A model generated the notes under the pieces. The model had not been told where the DNA came from. It did no database searches and saw only the letters and a list, made by a program, of their open reading frames with translations. 34,361 nucleotides of DNA from Gammaproteobacteria bacterium. Its GTDB lineage: Bacteria; Pseudomonadota; Gammaproteobacteria; UBA6429. Where the stretch lies: assembly GCA_003232015.1 (NCBI GenBank), contig QIKU01000260.1, positions 1-34,361 of the forward strand, in the 5' to 3' direction. A program made the position numbers and the translations under genes. Of this stretch, positions 33,455-34,361 are shown in pieces. The stretch's first letter is position 1. The number at the start of each line of letters is the position of its first letter.

Positions 33455-34282
33455 ATGGAAAAATCAAAATTTTTTTGGGATAGGAGTTTATTTAAAGGCT
33501 GCCCACCCTTTTCAAAGGCCTGGGGAGGTTTGCGTGCCTGGTACCAAACGGCTTTCGGTCAGCATTTAGACAAACTGGAGCAGCAGCAACTCGATGAAAT
33601 ACTGCCAAATTTATTTGGCTATCATATTGGCCAGGTCGGCCTAACTGGCGAGCAGGACTTACTGCGTTCAAGCCGAATATCACACCATTTTGTTACCGAT
33701 TTTTTAGCGGATGAGCCGCTTAATCAGGCCGGTTGCAAAACCTTACCGGACTTACTGCCGCTGGCATCCGATTCTGTGGATGTTTTAGTGTTGCCCCACG
33801 TACTCGAATTTTGTAAAGCCCCACATGATGTTCTGCGTGAGGTGGAGCGTGCATTGATAGCTGAAGGTCACATTGTTATTTTAGGTTTTAACCCGTTTAG
33901 CTTTTTTTCATTGTGGCGAATCTTTTTTCTGGGGCGGCGTAAAGTGCCCTGGTGTGGCCGCTATATTTCGATTGCTCGCTTAAAAGACTGGCTGGCACTG
34001 CTCGGTTTTGATGTTGCGATGACACATTACTATTGTTACCGGCCGCCGGTTCAACATAAGGGGCTGATGCGACGGCTTCATTTTATAGAGGTTGTCTTTA
34101 GTAAATTGTTGCGAATTTTGGGGGGCGGCTATGTTATTGTTGCTCGTAAACGCACGGTTACTTTAACGCCCATTCGTACTCGCTGGCATGCAAAGAAAGT
34201 GGTGGCAGGGTTAGTTGAACCAATGATGCCGCATGACCAAAAAAATAGAACTCCAGAAAATAAAATTAAAATTAAAGAGTAA
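33455..34282 (+). CDS. YafS-like class I SAM-dependent methyltransferase
   Basis: I start at ATG 33455, giving 275 residues; a TTG three codons upstream is possible but has no advantage. The core DSVDVLVLPHVLEFCKAPHDVLREVERALIAEGHIVILGFNPFSFFS (about 107-153) is the post-SAM part of the type-11 methyltransferase fold and matches the YafS family, usually beside rnhA. The normal glycine-rich SAM motif is poorly kept: the corresponding stretch is HIGQVGLTGEQ (about 55-66). The C-terminus is basic (KRTVTLTPIRTRWHAKK). The substrate is unknown. rnhA starts 14 bases downstream. Confidence 0.85.
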   Translation: MEKSKFFWDRSLFKGCPPFSKAWGGLRAWYQTAFGQHLDKLEQQQLDEILPNLFGYHIGQVGLTGEQDLLRSSRISHHFVTDFLADEPLNQAGCKTLPDLLPLASDSVDVLVLPHVLEFCKAPHDVLREVERALIAEGHIVILGFNPFSFFSLWRIFFLGRRKVPWCGRYISIARLKDWLALLGFDVAMTHYYCYRPPVQHKGLMRRLHFIEVVFSKLLRILGGGYVIVARKRTVTLTPIRTRWHAKKVVAGLVEPMMPHDQKNRTPENKIKIKE

Positions 34283-34296
34283 AGAAGACCAGAACA

Positions 34297-34361
34297 ATGA
34301 GTGATGTAGTTGAAATTTTTACCGACGGTGCCTGCCGTGGTAATCCAGGCCCCGGTGGTTG
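34297..34361 (+). CDS. rnhA: Ribonuclease HI, N-terminal fragment
   Basis: Only the first 21 codons are present; the gene runs off the right edge. The start [22 protein letters not shown] is the well-conserved N-terminus of RNase HI, and includes the first catalytic Asp (in [11 protein letters not shown]). RNase HI removes RNA from RNA-DNA hybrids. The order methyltransferase then rnhA matches the yafS-rnhA pair of enterobacteria. Confidence 0.95.
   Translation, partial: [21 protein letters not shown]

Overview
The window looks like chromosomal DNA of a gammaproteobacterium, genus not determined. The right end has the enterobacterial-type order mltD / yafS-like methyltransferase / rnhA. The two cell-envelope lipoproteins and the assembly lipoprotein have normal Gram-negative lipoboxes, and base composition is moderately AT-rich. 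There are no rRNA, tRNA, CRISPR or insertion-sequence features that I can support.

Region 1 (1-15584) is a type VI secretion (T6SS) locus built from two divergent operons. On the minus strand are tssA, tssB and the start of tssC, which runs off the left edge. On the plus strand are tagH (FHA), tssJ, a small M15-type peptidoglycan peptidase with an overlapping exported partner, tssK, tssL, tssM, tagF, pppA, ppkA and a small acidic ORF. The tagH/tagF/pppA/ppkA set is the threonine-phosphorylation control module known from H1-type systems. hcp, vgrG, tssE, tssF, tssG and clpV are not in the window and may lie beyond the left edge. The shared control region (2061-2440) holds palindromes and a pair of outward-facing 10-bp repeats.

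Region 2 (15585-18370) follows in the same direction: a structured 135-base gap, then an ExbB/TolQ protein, two different ExbD/TolR proteins and a TonB/AgmX-like protein. Together these form an ion-gradient-driven envelope machine placed directly behind the T6SS genes.

Region 3 (18419-22663, minus) is an RND pump with its lipoprotein adaptor. After a 707-base gene-free stretch, region 4 (23371-26341, plus) has an Atm1-type ABC transporter, a short S24/LexA-like protein that lacks its catalytic lysine, and a macro-domain protein. Region 5 (26350-29792, minus) is a two-gene unit of a membrane-anchored di-heme oxygenase-like cytochrome c and a cytochrome P450, possibly an oxygenated-lipid pathway. 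Region 6 (30002-34361) holds cvfB, a DUF445 membrane protein and mltD on the minus strand, then the yafS-like methyltransferase and the start of rnhA on the plus strand.

The most notable candidates are: a T6SS peptidase/immunity pair between tssJ and tssK; a repeated threonine motif shared by the PpkA N-terminus and the TssL N-terminus, which could be the docking code for the FHA protein; the ExbB-ExbD-ExbD-TonB cassette in which one ExbD has Asn at the proton-carrying Asp position; and the di-heme/P450 pair.
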